64,000 nucleotides of DNA from Planctomycetota bacterium (GTDB taxonomy: Bacteria > Planctomycetota > MHYJ01 > JACPRB01): positions 1-64,000 of the forward strand of contig JACQVR010000021.1 in NCBI GenBank assembly GCA_016209705.1, written 5' to 3'. Positions 54,401 to 61,783 of the stretch are shown piece after piece. The number at the start of each line of letters is the position of its first letter. Position 1 is the stretch's first letter. The notes beneath the pieces were generated by a model that saw only the letters and a list, made by a program, of their open reading frames with translations, was not told the DNA's origin and searched no databases. The translations under genes were made by a program, and so were the position numbers.

Positions 54401-54464
54401 GCAGGCGCTCGACGAACGCCTGCTCCAGCGAGGGATGGAACGGGCCGGTCAGGATCTCGAGCAC
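51441..54464 (-). CDS. AddB-like exonuclease/helicase-like partner
   Basis: 1007 residues. An inactive helicase-like N-terminal half (TGPFHPSLEQAFVERLRELK, VCIVAPSLRLATRLKEL), then a PD-(D/E)XK nuclease (ELEIQADLGVGVRVKGILDR, LDLRPDGAFRVIDYKRSWSK). Four Cys for the AddB iron-sulfur cluster: CPFKYF near residue 717 and CAACAMSVVC near 970. Works with the addA-like product, whose gene follows. The final 25 residues (from about HGPTRRRADRF on) are repeat-derived. Confidence 0.9.
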   Translation of the reverse strand: MLEILTGPFHPSLEQAFVERLRELKKDDPLAPVCIVAPSLRLATRLKELALEAFPQGVAALHFHHLMSFARLAAGDAAPVQDDLVLEKLVARIVARDFPNARYLSGVPESPGRARFILHLLMELREGGLDPGDSYRALQEGELGSEDPLKLGEVFALLQAYETELARRDWMDRAGMVRLAAERAPQSAQLGAFREIIYYGFLELVQVQIDLFHAVARNFAARLFYPLEAGNPGYAFTQSFYTEVLAGAAASRRDLDPNLRTRNLFAGGQVEARIVHASGPRDEVWACAKQILKWRQEGVPFDQIGVVARSLEPYEIHVESLFRENRIPHSAGDSVLPERHPYVSAVRALLTLADGEFPRDAMMDLLSSPHFRCPEPPEAVLWDMLTRARGIGRGADEWRRRLPPEGEFVLERGARDERRSFRVGARQVRLLRESVERLLTRAVPPEAVGWLRYADWLAELLDELLDPLGSEEVASSVRDAFAGLARLETIGEAPSPTELRETALRCLADARKPAGRGGGVRVVDVMSARGLAFRKLWVLGLNERVFPRFILEDPFVRDAVRARIAARLGPRLPQKLRGYDEERLLFTLLAASCEELVLSWQRSDDQGRVQVKSLFLREAVGREDQVPRRPAERLRAVDVLHLTRKEAALRAALSARNVELLARDADLERGLEFLERIESARTAGACDGRIGIRGHGETVSPTALETFATCPFKYFSERVMNLEELDEPELELQTSALEEGEIYHAFLQRFWERLDGRVPASIEEAAPLFETTLREVFDQLPGARTIRHPLLWEIERSRMRAVLEAAVRHDMAARGGFHPWRFELEIQADLGVGVRVKGILDRLDLRPDGAFRVIDYKRSWSKNRYPWKTMATGVLEHGRYFQPPLYFLLAEKFLEKQGKPPKRAESCSGYLFLRELAEGEPAQLWLEGDFWKHEKAFFGILGRVLGSMDRGEFVLRADPQHCAACAMSVVCRKQHGPTRRRADRFHGGAHGGDALRLRSGQGVRGEK
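51461..51484. repeat. Short palindrome CCTGAGCGCAGTCGAAGG type
   Basis: CCTGTCCTGAGC then GCAGTCGAAGGG, inside the last codons of the addB-like gene (read as LRSGQG). A related form is at 19199-19218. Similar short palindromes are common in several GC-rich bacterial groups. Confidence 0.5.
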
Positions 54465-54582
54465 GCGAGGATTATATGCCCGAGCATGTCAGGAAATGAC
54501 ACATCCCCGTGAGGCGCATGTTGGATGGGTTCTAATTATTCAGTACGTGAACTGTTTTTTTTTCGGCGCCGAGGGGGATAAA

Positions 54583-54927
54583 ACACCCGCGGCGCTCCTT
54601 CTTCTCGAAGGGGAGTCCCGTTACGTGTGGGTTCGTCTGACCCTGGACGACACGGCCAGCGAGAGCTCGGATCCGACCACCATGACAGAGATCACATTAA
54701 CCAGCGTGAATCCACCCACCCCGGGCACGGTCAATGACGGTGAAGGCGAAGATATTGACGAGCAAACGTCCACCGGCAACTCAACGGGCGGCTGCGGTTC
54801 GATAGGCGTGGACTTGCTCTGGATGATCATTCTTGTGCCGAAATGCCTGACAAAAATGGGCTCGCGTTTCGGTTCCGCAAAACGCCGGCCTCCCGGCGGC
54901 AAAGTGCACGACGTCAGCGCCGCGTGA
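54583..54927 (+). pseudogene. C-terminal fragment of a surface protein with GGCGS anchor
   Basis: RYVWVRLTLDDTASESSDPT looks like the last fibronectin III strands, followed by an acidic linker (GEGEDIDEQTSTGNS), then TGGCGSIGVDLLWMIILVP and a basic end (KCLTKMGSRFG, SAKRR). The frame is open to 54325 but that part is antisense to the addB gene, and no start or upstream domain exists. Same design as 32900-33135. Confidence 0.6.
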
Positions 54928-54973
54928 GATCCGCCTTCAGGCTCGCCTTCCAATATCTCGACGAAAATCCCCA

Positions 54974-55012
54974 TTGCATGATATTTCCGCGCGTAGTATA
55001 ATGTCCGGACAT
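54974..55012 (+). promoter_or_regulatory. Promoter and operator of the TacAT-type operon
   Basis: TTGCAT (54974-54979), 17 nt, TATAAT (54997-55002). The -10 box runs into the perfect 12-bp palindrome ATGTCCGGACAT (55001-55012), followed by a second GTCCG word, a natural repressor site. Confidence 0.8.
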
Positions 55013-55033
55013 GGTCCGTACAGGAGAAATCGG

Positions 55034-55303
55034 ATGGAAACGCGTACCCGATTCGAAATGCGCCTCGAAAAGGAACAGAAGGAACTGCTCGAACGGGCGG
55101 CGGCCGTGAAGGGTCAAGACCTCACCGCCTTCGCGCTCGGCGTGCTCCTCAAAGAGGCCTCCGACGTCTTGGCTCAGCATCGGGCTCGGACGGTCACCGA
55201 GAAGGGCATGCGGGCGATCCTCAACCTCCTGGAAAATCCGCCCACGCCGAACGCGGCGCTCAAGAGGGCCGCGCGGCGCCATGCGGAAGAAGTGTGTGAA
55301 TAG
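55034..55303 (+). CDS. DUF1778 (TacA-type) antitoxin
   Basis: 89 residues; AGGAG 8 nt before ATG. N-terminal ribbon-helix-helix: TRTRFEMRLEKEQKELLERA, AAVKGQDLTAFALGVLLKEA; C-terminal tail to wrap the acetyltransferase. Overlaps the toxin gene by 23 nt. Confidence 0.9.
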   Translation: METRTRFEMRLEKEQKELLERAAAVKGQDLTAFALGVLLKEASDVLAQHRARTVTEKGMRAILNLLENPPTPNAALKRAARRHAEEVCE

Positions 55304-55811
55304 CCCCGAAGGCTGGAGGATCGAAATCCTCACCCGGCGGCATGATCGGGAGGACTTCGATTGCGGAGAGCGGGCGCTTGACGAGTTCCTCAAGAAGTTC
55401 GCGCGACAAAACCAAGACCGCGATATCAGCCGAACCTTTATCGCCGTTCGAGGAACGGCGCCGAAGGTCTTGGGGTATTACACGGTTTCGGCGCACTCGA
55501 TCGAGGCATCACGCCTGCCGCCGGAGATGGTGCGCCGCTTTCCGCGATACCCCCTGCCGGTGGTCCACGTGGGCGGACTGGCGATCGACCGGAGCACACA
55601 AGGACAGGGACTGGGCGAGATTCTGCTTTGGGATGCGCTCAAGAAGGCCGTCTTGGCGTCGGATCTGGTCGGCGTTCATGCCGTGGAGGTCATGGCCAAC
55701 ACATTCCAGGCCAGGCGTTTCTATGAGAAGTACGGGTTTGTCCCGATTCCCGAGGATCCATTTCATCTCATCCTGCCGCTGGCGACGGCTCGCAAACTGA
55801 TCCAAGGCTAG
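55281..55811 (+). CDS. GNAT acetyltransferase toxin (TacT-type)
   Basis: 176 residues. Acetyl-CoA loop STQGQGLGEILLWDALKKA (Q/R-x-x-G-x-G/A), catalytic Tyr region ARRFYEKYGFVPIPEDP. N-terminus FDCGERALDEFLKKFARQNQ is typical of the TacT branch, which acetylates aminoacyl-tRNAs (family knowledge). Antitoxin lies just upstream. Confidence 0.92.
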   Translation: MRKKCVNSPEGWRIEILTRRHDREDFDCGERALDEFLKKFARQNQDRDISRTFIAVRGTAPKVLGYYTVSAHSIEASRLPPEMVRRFPRYPLPVVHVGGLAIDRSTQGQGLGEILLWDALKKAVLASDLVGVHAVEVMANTFQARRFYEKYGFVPIPEDPFHLILPLATARKLIQG

Positions 55812-55971
55812 GTCGAGCCGAACCTCGATCTCGGGAAACGCCTGTGACGTCGCCATGAGCGTTCTTCGGTTCGGCGGCTGGCTTGGAGCGCCGTGCGCGA
55901 ATGGTCTTTCTCACGTCCCCGTTTTTCTTTCGAATGGCGCGGTTGTGCATGAGGGCCCGCCGAAGAACGCG

Positions 55972-56043
55972 CTACGCCGGCCGCCCGCAGCAGCGCTTGA
56001 ACCTCCTCCCGCTCCCGCAGGGGCAGGGCGCATTGCGGCTCAT
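55972..56043 (-). CDS. 23-residue SEC-C zinc-motif protein
   Basis: MSRNAPCPCGSGRRFKRCCG then RPA and TAG. It is exactly the SEC-C motif (CPCGSGxxFKxCCG) with nothing else; the motif binds zinc in SecA and other proteins. Its ATG overlaps the dioxygenase stop codon (ATGA), so it would be translationally coupled. Possibly a genuine microprotein. The 150 bp downstream to 55812 hold no feature. Confidence 0.6.
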   Translation of the reverse strand: MSRNAPCPCGSGRRFKRCCGRPA

Positions 56044-56942
56044 GATGCGAACATGAACGTCCGCATCGAGAGGTTCGGGCCGTGGAAGCCTTCGAAGATG
56101 TCTTTCACCTTGTCGCCGGGACCCGAGGCGCCCGCCACGACGAAGAGCGGATCGAAATGCTCCGTCGTGGGATGGGCCATTTCCGCGTGCGGGGCGCATT
56201 TCCGGTACTCCAGGAGGCTGTCCAGTTCGCGATGCTCCAGCTTCTCGCGCACCCACGAGTCGAACGCCAGCGCCCACGTGTCCACACGCGCGCCCCGCTC
56301 TTCCGCACGGCTCAGGCGCAGGTTATGGACCGCTCCGCCGCTGCCGACGAGGAGCACGCCTCGCTCGCGAAAAGGCGCCAGCGCCGCGCCCAGCTTCATC
56401 AGGTCCCGTGGCTCGTGCTCCGCCGTCAGCGCGACCTCGAGGACGGGAATGTCCGCCCTGGGATAGGCGTATCGCAACGGCACCCACGCGCCGTGGTCCA
56501 GGCCGCGCTCGCCGTCCAGCTCGGTCGGGAAACCGGCCGCGGAAAGCGCCGACGCGATGTCCTTGGCCAACGGCGGATGGCCGGGACTGGGATACGTGAG
56601 CGCGTACAGCTCCTCGGGGAATCCGTAAAAATCGTGGATCGTTTCGGAGCGCTCGGCGGCGGTCACGCGCGTCGGCGCCGGCTCCACCCAATGCGCGGAC
56701 ACGACGACGATCGCCCGGGGCGACGGCAGATCCTCTCCCATCCACGCCACGGCGCGCGTGTATGCGTCTGGACGGACCGCCACCATCGGCGAGCCGTGGG
56801 AAACGAAAACCACGGGCATGCGCGCAGGCGGCCGCGGGTCGCCCTCCGGCTTCGCCTTCGGCGCGGCGCAACCGACGAGTCCGCTCACCGCCCCGCCCGT
56901 GGCCATCTTCAATACGTCTCGGCGCGTGAAGTCCGCGCCCAT
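56040..56942 (-). CDS. LigB-type extradiol ring-cleavage dioxygenase, exported
   Basis: 300 residues. Twin-arginine-like start TRRDVLKMATGGAVSGLVGC, perhaps also a lipobox. The rest matches DODA/YgiD-type dioxygenases: VFVSHGSPMVAV, VVVSAHWVEPAPTRV, ERGLDHGAWVPLRYAYP, ALTAEHEPRDLMKLG, GGAVHNLR and HPTTEHFDPLFVVAG. The metal-binding His set is present. Substrate not inferable beyond catechol-like compounds; an exported member is uncommon. Confidence 0.88.
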   Translation of the reverse strand: MGADFTRRDVLKMATGGAVSGLVGCAAPKAKPEGDPRPPARMPVVFVSHGSPMVAVRPDAYTRAVAWMGEDLPSPRAIVVVSAHWVEPAPTRVTAAERSETIHDFYGFPEELYALTYPSPGHPPLAKDIASALSAAGFPTELDGERGLDHGAWVPLRYAYPRADIPVLEVALTAEHEPRDLMKLGAALAPFRERGVLLVGSGGAVHNLRLSRAEERGARVDTWALAFDSWVREKLEHRELDSLLEYRKCAPHAEMAHPTTEHFDPLFVVAGASGPGDKVKDIFEGFHGPNLSMRTFMFAS

Positions 56943-56949
56943 CCCAGGA

Positions 56950-56984
56950 ATACCTTGAAAAGGTATACCTCAGTAAGGTATAAT
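56950..56984 (+). promoter_or_regulatory. Promoter and paired operators of higBA
   Basis: TTGAAA (56955-56960), 18 nt, TATAAT (56979-56984). Two 17-bp palindromes overlap by 2 bp: ATACCTT-GAA-AAGGTAT (56950-56966) and ATACCTC-AGT-AAGGTAT (56965-56981), covering both boxes. The start site falls about 5 nt before the higB ATG, so the mRNA is almost leaderless. Confidence 0.85.
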
Positions 56985-56995
56985 GCACCTGTCGC

Positions 56996-57286
56996 ATGGC
57001 GATTCAATCCTTCGCCGACCGAGCCACGGAAGACTTCTTCCTCCGGGGAAGCATCTCGAAGAGGGCGGGCTGGGCCGGCGCGGAGGCGACCGCCAGGAGA
57101 AAGCTCGATATGCTGCATTATGCATCCGGCGTGAAGGATTTGTCGAGTCCTCCCGGCAACCGCTTGGAAGCCCTGAAGGGGGATTTGAAGGGACTCCACT
57201 CCATCCGGATCAACGACCGATGGAGAATTATTTTCCGATGGACGAAAGTGGGTCCGGAACAGGTCCGGATTGTGGACTATCATTAG
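56996..57286 (+). CDS. higB: HigB/RelE-type toxin
   Basis: 96 residues: SFADRATEDFFLRGSISKRA, ARRKLDMLHYASGVKDL, PPGNRLEALKGDLKGLHSIR, INDRWRIIFRWTKVGPEQVR, IVDYH. Typical HigB with the Arg-rich strand and terminal YH used in ribosome-dependent mRNA cutting. Toxin precedes antitoxin, the HigBA order. Confidence 0.93.
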   Translation: MAIQSFADRATEDFFLRGSISKRAGWAGAEATARRKLDMLHYASGVKDLSSPPGNRLEALKGDLKGLHSIRINDRWRIIFRWTKVGPEQVRIVDYH

Positions 57287-57295
57287 GAGGCGCCC

Positions 57296-57589
57296 ATGAA
57301 GAAAATGCTCAGGAAACCGACTCCTCCCGGCGAGATCCTGCTGGAGGAATTTCTAAAGCCCTTGAGGCTCACCCAGCGTCAACTCGCGGGTCACCTCGGC
57401 TGCGACGTCAAGGTCATCAACCGCATCGTGAACGGTCGTTCTTCGGTCACGGCCGAGATGGCGGTCCGGCTGGCGGCCGCGCTGGGCACCACGCCTGAAT
57501 TCTGGCTGAACGCCCAGCAGGCGGTGGATTTGTATCGCGCCACACGGCGGGCCGGGACGTTGCCGGATGCGATCGCACACGCCGGGTAG
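57296..57589 (+). CDS. higA: HigA-type antitoxin
   Basis: 97 residues. Xre helix-turn-helix: PTPPGEILLEEFLKPLRLTQ, RQLAGHLGCDVKVINRIVNG, RSSVTAEMAVRLAAALGTTP, EFWLNAQQAVDLYRA. GGAGG precedes the ATG. Represses through the operators at 56950-56981 and binds HigB. Confidence 0.95.
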   Translation: MKKMLRKPTPPGEILLEEFLKPLRLTQRQLAGHLGCDVKVINRIVNGRSSVTAEMAVRLAAALGTTPEFWLNAQQAVDLYRATRRAGTLPDAIAHAG

Positions 57590-57623
57590 CCTGTGCCTCC
57601 CAGGGCAAACGCTTGATTGCCCG

Positions 57624-57684
57624 CCGAAACCGAAGGTTTCGGCTATTAGAAATCGCGACACCCCCCAAGCGGGGAGCGATTTCT
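57624..57684. terminator. Bidirectional hairpins between higA and the inositol synthase gene
   Basis: CCGAAACC-GAA-GGTTTCGG (57624-57642) and AGAAATCGC/GCGATTTCT (57648-57656 with 57676-57684). They fill the gap between convergent genes; the second stem touches the stop codon of the minus gene. Confidence 0.65.
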
Positions 57685-58936
57685 ACCGCCGCACTGGTTT
57701 CCGCGCCTCCGCCGCGCGCTTCTCCGCCGCGTACGCGCGCAGTGCCTCCATCTGCGCATGAAAGTCGTGCGTCCCGCCGCCGTACGGCGCCTTGAAGAAG
57801 GCGCCGGTGTGCTTCATCGCGCCCGCCTCGCCGCCGCGGTGCGCCAGCTCCGCCAGTCGCACTAGGTCGATCACCAGCGGCGCCGCGAGCGCGGAGTCGC
57901 ACCCCTGCCAGATGAACTGCATCGACATGCGCGCGCCCAGGAAACCTTCGAAATGGATGAAGTCCCACGCCGTCTTCCAATCGCCCAGCGACGGCACGTA
58001 ATCGATCCGTACCCGCGAATGGGTCGCGGGATCCCCGAGAATGTCGCGCAACGCCCGGTCCTTGTCCTTGACCTTGGCGCGGTTGTTCTCCGGCGCGTCC
58101 AGCACCTGCCCGTCCCGATTGCCCAGGAGGTTGTGGCCTTCCCAGGACAGCACGCGCAGGTTCCGCCCCACGAACATCGGCGCCAGCACCGTCTTGACCA
58201 ACGTCTCTCCGGTCTTGCCGTCCCGGCCGCAGTGGGGCACGCCGCGGCGCACCGCCAGGTCGTCGAGGGACGGCAAGCTCGATCCGATCGACGCCGTGAA
58301 ATTGACGTAGGGAAATCCCGCGTCGATCGCGGCGTACGCATAGAGCACGCTCGCCGGAAAGAGGTCCTTGCGGTTCTCCTCCAGGAGCGCCGCCAGGGAT
58401 TCCAGATACGAGAATTCGCGCGGAATCGATCGATCCGGCTCGGACGACGCCAGATTGACGACAATGACATCGTCCAATCTATGGCGCGCCTGGAATTCGC
58501 GCCAGTCCCGCTGTAGCGAAGCCACGATCTCCTTCAACGGCAGGTCGTCGCGGTCCGGCGCCAGGGGCGAGAGTTTCCGGATCGCCTCGCCGCAGTTGAG
58601 CGTGACCCCCGGGCGGAGATCTGCGCTGGCCGCCAAGAGACCCGGCTTCGCGGCGTCGAGGATTTCCCGCGTCAGCACCCCGTTCGCCTGGGCGTACTCC
58701 TCCGCGGCCTGCGCCCAGTCGCCGCCGCGCGCTTCATGGCCGCCGACGACCAGGTCCGCGGGATCCAGCAATCCCGCGTTTTCGAAATCGGACGCGTCCG
58801 TCGCCAATCCCGTGGCGCCGGCCAGGCCCGCCTTCAGCGCCTCCAGACCCGTAGCCACAAGCGTGGCCACGGAGCCCAAGGCGCCCACCATCCAGACTCC
58901 GACCCGGCGCTCTTCGCCGGAAGGTTCATGGGACAT
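57683..58936 (-). CDS. Inositol-3-phosphate synthase
   Basis: 417 residues of the INO1 family: VGVWMVGALGSVATLVATGL (NAD-binding), VIVVNLASSEPDRSIPREFS, YAAIDAGFPYVNFTASIGSS, GVPHCGRDGKTGETLVKTVL, RVLSWEGHNLLGNRDGQVLD, VRIDYVPSLGDWKTAWDFIH and QFIWQGCDSALAAPLVIDL. Makes 1L-myo-inositol 1-phosphate from glucose 6-phosphate. Starts 11 nt inside the toroid gene. Confidence 0.93.
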   Translation of the reverse strand: MSHEPSGEERRVGVWMVGALGSVATLVATGLEALKAGLAGATGLATDASDFENAGLLDPADLVVGGHEARGGDWAQAAEEYAQANGVLTREILDAAKPGLLAASADLRPGVTLNCGEAIRKLSPLAPDRDDLPLKEIVASLQRDWREFQARHRLDDVIVVNLASSEPDRSIPREFSYLESLAALLEENRKDLFPASVLYAYAAIDAGFPYVNFTASIGSSLPSLDDLAVRRGVPHCGRDGKTGETLVKTVLAPMFVGRNLRVLSWEGHNLLGNRDGQVLDAPENNRAKVKDKDRALRDILGDPATHSRVRIDYVPSLGDWKTAWDFIHFEGFLGARMSMQFIWQGCDSALAAPLVIDLVRLAELAHRGGEAGAMKHTGAFFKAPYGGGTHDFHAQMEALRAYAAEKRAAEARKPVRR

Positions 58937-60137
58937 ACTTCATCACCGCATTGAGAACGTTCAACACGTACGAGGTCACCAGCAGCGGATCGCTCTCCCA
59001 CCACCGGGGATTCTCGTTCACCCACATTTTCTGTTCCTTCTGCACCTTCAAGAGCTGTTCCCCCAGCTCCGCGGCCCATTCGTGCTCCTTGCCGTCGAAC
59101 GTCTTGAAGGTCTTCTCGCCCAGCGCGTCGAACGCGCGCGCCATCATGAGGTAGTAGTAAAAAAGCCCCTGGAGATGCGTGCGCTTGTCGTCGAACGGGA
59201 ATCCCGGGTGCCCCTCGACGGAGTAGTTCTTCCGCACCCAGTCGACGGCCGCCTTCACCCGCGGATCGTCCTTGGACAGCCCGGCATAGATGTACGTCTT
59301 GATCCCGTCGTAGGTCATCGAACCGTAACTCTTGATGACCTCCTTATCCACGACCTTGACGAATCCCGCCTTGTGCACGGAACGATCGGGATCCGCGGCG
59401 TAGAACAGGCCGCCGTCGTCGCCGACGGACAGGCCCTGTTCCTTGAGCTTGGCCACGAATTCGGGATCGTCGTTGGTCTCGCTGTTGTTCTGGCACCGCT
59501 CCACGTACTCCACCACGAGCTTCCAGAATGGGTCGTCCTTGGGAAGCCCGGATCGCTTCATCCCCTCCGCCGCGAACCCGGTGGTCGAGAGGTTCGGGAT
59601 CGTGGGACGGGCGACGGGCCGTCCTTTCTCGTCCCTTCCGGGCTCCTGATCGCCGTATCCCAGGCCTCCTTTGGCCAGTCCTTCCTTGAGCTGATTGTTC
59701 TTGAGATATCCGCGGGCATTGCCGATGGCGTCTTTCTGGTCCGGCGCCGCGATGCTGATCGCCATGAGCCCGAGCGATGTCGTGTAGACTTTCAGGAACG
59801 ATCCGCTCGGCCCTTCGCCGAAGCTTCCGTCGGTGTTCTGCTTGGACACGAGGAACGCGACCGCCTTCTCGACGGGGCTCTTGTATTTCTTGTCGACGCC
59901 GCCGGGCGCCTCGCCGAGCGCCGTCACGATCAGCGCCGTGTACGCTAGACTTGGCGCTCTCTGATCCTTCGGGCCGCTCATCCACGCCCCATCCTTGTCT
60001 TGCTGTTCCACCAGCCAGTCGGCGGCGCGTTCATACGCCTCCTTCAAGCGTTTCTCCAGCGGTTGATCCTGAACCGCAGCGGCCGCGGAGCCCCACGCCA
60101 GCGCGAGCGCCAAACCGAAGATTGAGATCTTTCTCAT
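58926..60137 (-). CDS. Exported squalene-cyclase-fold (prenyltransferase-like) protein
   Basis: 403 residues. Signal peptide ISIFGLALALAWGSAAAAVQ. Alpha/alpha-toroid repeats: RAADWLVEQQDKDGAWMSGP, AVAFLVSKQNTDGSFGEGPS, GNARGYLKNNQLKEG, VVEYVERCQNNSETND, AAVDWVRKNYSVEGHPGF. QW-like DGxW/F turns fit squalene-hopene cyclase repeats, but the DxDD motif is absent. Second protein of this fold in the window. GGGAGG 6 nt upstream of ATG survived a MITE insertion next to it. Confidence 0.88.
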   Translation of the reverse strand: MRKISIFGLALALAWGSAAAAVQDQPLEKRLKEAYERAADWLVEQQDKDGAWMSGPKDQRAPSLAYTALIVTALGEAPGGVDKKYKSPVEKAVAFLVSKQNTDGSFGEGPSGSFLKVYTTSLGLMAISIAAPDQKDAIGNARGYLKNNQLKEGLAKGGLGYGDQEPGRDEKGRPVARPTIPNLSTTGFAAEGMKRSGLPKDDPFWKLVVEYVERCQNNSETNDDPEFVAKLKEQGLSVGDDGGLFYAADPDRSVHKAGFVKVVDKEVIKSYGSMTYDGIKTYIYAGLSKDDPRVKAAVDWVRKNYSVEGHPGFPFDDKRTHLQGLFYYYLMMARAFDALGEKTFKTFDGKEHEWAAELGEQLLKVQKEQKMWVNENPRWWESDPLLVTSYVLNVLNAVMKYVP

Positions 60138-60152
60138 GACCGCCTCCCTTAA

Positions 60153-60557
60153 GAGCCTATCTCAGTAGGCCTCGTGAGCCACGGCGGGCCGGGAAGCGAG
60201 GCGCGCAAAGCCACCCCTCCATCCGGGCCCGCCAGCGTCCCGTCCGCTGGCCTACTTTTTCTCATTCGATTCCGCTGCACCAATGCTATCTGCCTTCTAT
60301 GCCGCCCTATGTACGCCGCGGACGGGACGCTGGCGGGTCGCGAGGAGGAGGCGAGATCGATAGAGATCTGCCGACGACTCGCGACGTCGCACGCCGACGC
60401 TTCCCGGCCCGCCCCTTCGGGGTGGCGGCGGGGAGGGCTCGTTTGCAGCGTCGCGCCTCCACAGCGTATTTCTCCGTTAATACGCTTGCGTCGGCGCTCC
60501 TTGCATCCGCCCCCTCCGCGCCGTCACCGCGGCCACGATGCCTCCTGAGATAGGCTC
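60153..60557. mobile_element. MITE, about 405 bp, IS5-like ends
   Basis: Terminal inverted repeat GAGCCTATCTCAGTAGGC at 60153 matches, inverted, GCCTCCTGAGATAGGCTC at 60540-60557 (17 of 18). Flanked by TAA (60150-60152 and 60558-60560), a 3-bp target duplication. No transposase. Strong internal inverted repeats: CCCGCCAGCGTCCCGTCCGC (60229) with its complement near 60316, and GGCGGGCCGGGAAGCG (60185) with its complement near 60406. Ends and TAA target suggest the IS5 family (inference). Confidence 0.85.
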
Positions 60558-61588
60558 TAACGTGAACGAAGCTCGTAATACCGACGCACCACGTCATCGT
60601 ACTCGGGATCCCACGTCTTCTTGTCCCGCGCGGTTCCGGTCGCTTCGCCCGGGGTAGGCGCCACGACCGGCCCTCCGGGCGCCGCCGGCGCCTCGAATTG
60701 TCGCGGCCGGCCGGAAGGACCGCCCAGATCCCCTCTCGCCTGGGCGGCCAGCGCCCGCGCTTCCAGATCGTCCGGCGCGACGTCCGGCACCGTCACGCCC
60801 CGCCGCGCCAGCTCCCGGGTCGCGGAAGCTCCGGCGGCATCCAGCAGGTCGGCCAGCGCGCGCAGGGACTCGCCCCCCGCGGCGTTCGCGCCGGTCAACT
60901 CCCCTTGTTCCTTCCGGATGGCGACGGCCAGTTCGCGGGCCCCCACCGCCGCCTCCCGAATCCGGCCCATGTCGGTCGACCCCAGATCCTCCAGAATCTT
61001 CCGCGCCTTCTCGGCCCACTTCGGGTCCTCCAGCCGGCGGACGGCGGGAGCGAGCGCCGCCCATTCACGAGTCATCGCGCCGCGCAAGCCGGCGTCCGCC
61101 GTCGCGGGCGCTTGGCGACGATCCGGCGCCATCCACAAGGCGCCGAAGAGGGCCAGCGCCGGCGCCAGGAATCTGGCTTCGCCCGGCCACCGGAATCGGC
61201 CTACGGCCGCCGGGCGGGCGCGTCCCAACGCCTCCGACGCGTCCCGCACGACCGCCTCCGACAAGCCGCCGGCGGACGCGCATTCCAACGCGGTGGCGAC
61301 CCGCTCTTCGAGTCCGAGCATCCGATCGAGCGTGGCCGCCGCGCGGCGCAAGTCCACGCGTCGCGCCGCTTCGCGAATCGCGGCCGCCGCCGGCACCGCC
61401 GCCGCCGCCCACAGCACGGCGCGCGGCCAGGAAAATAGTTTAGAGGCGGCGAGGTATCCCGAGGCGATCAGCGAGGCGTACAGGGACCACCTCACCGCCA
61501 TCTCCAAAATCGCGGTTCGCTTCATTCGCGCGCGGGCCGCGCGCACTTCCGTTTCGATTCTCCACACTCCGGCGTCCGTATCCGTCAC
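60557..61588 (-). CDS. DUF4175-like membrane protein
   Basis: 343 residues from GTG at 61588. Two N-terminal helices (AVRWSLYASLIASGYLAASK and AVLWAAAAVPAAAAI) then DUF4175-like RRAAATLDRMLGLEERVATA. A third hydrophobic stretch (FLAPALALFGALWMAP) precedes a helical periplasmic tail rich in Ala/Glu. Last codons YYELRSR; the stop was TAA before the MITE and is now TAG. Probably co-transcribed with the toroid gene and the YdjY-type lipoprotein. Confidence 0.7.
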   Translation of the reverse strand: MTDTDAGVWRIETEVRAARARMKRTAILEMAVRWSLYASLIASGYLAASKLFSWPRAVLWAAAAVPAAAAIREAARRVDLRRAAATLDRMLGLEERVATALECASAGGLSEAVVRDASEALGRARPAAVGRFRWPGEARFLAPALALFGALWMAPDRRQAPATADAGLRGAMTREWAALAPAVRRLEDPKWAEKARKILEDLGSTDMGRIREAAVGARELAVAIRKEQGELTGANAAGGESLRALADLLDAAGASATRELARRGVTVPDVAPDDLEARALAAQARGDLGGPSGRPRQFEAPAAPGGPVVAPTPGEATGTARDKKTWDPEYDDVVRRYYELRSR

Positions 61589-61630
61589 CACGGGTTGCTC
61601 GGATCCTTCGTCATCACGAAGACGCCCGGA

Positions 61631-61770
61631 TCGGAGCTCACAGAGGAGACGGAGAACACGGAGAGGAATAACCACAGAGGCACGGAGAAGATTACGCGGG
61701 GAGGAGATCCCCAGAAAATTTTCTCCGTGTCTCCGTGGTCGCGTTTCTCTCCGTCCGCTCCGATTCCTCC
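61631..61770. repeat. Iterated-word palindrome, ACACGGAG class
   Basis: Left arm CAGAGGAGACGGAGAACACG, GAGAGG, CACAGAGGCACGGAGAAG; loop with GGGGAGGAGATCCCC; right arm TTCTCCGTGTCTCCGTGGTC and CTCTCCGTCC. It fills the gap between the YdjY-type and DUF4175-like genes. Confidence 0.85.
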
Positions 61771-61783
61771 GGGAACTCCCGGG

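Noticed and set aside
51495-54512. 1005-codon frame opposite the addB-like gene
   Set aside because: Antisense shadow; the other strand has nuclease and cluster motifs in order.
60174-60548. Coding frames inside the MITE
   Set aside because: Short, Arg/Pro/Ser-rich, no transposase motifs; the sequence is explained by inverted repeats.
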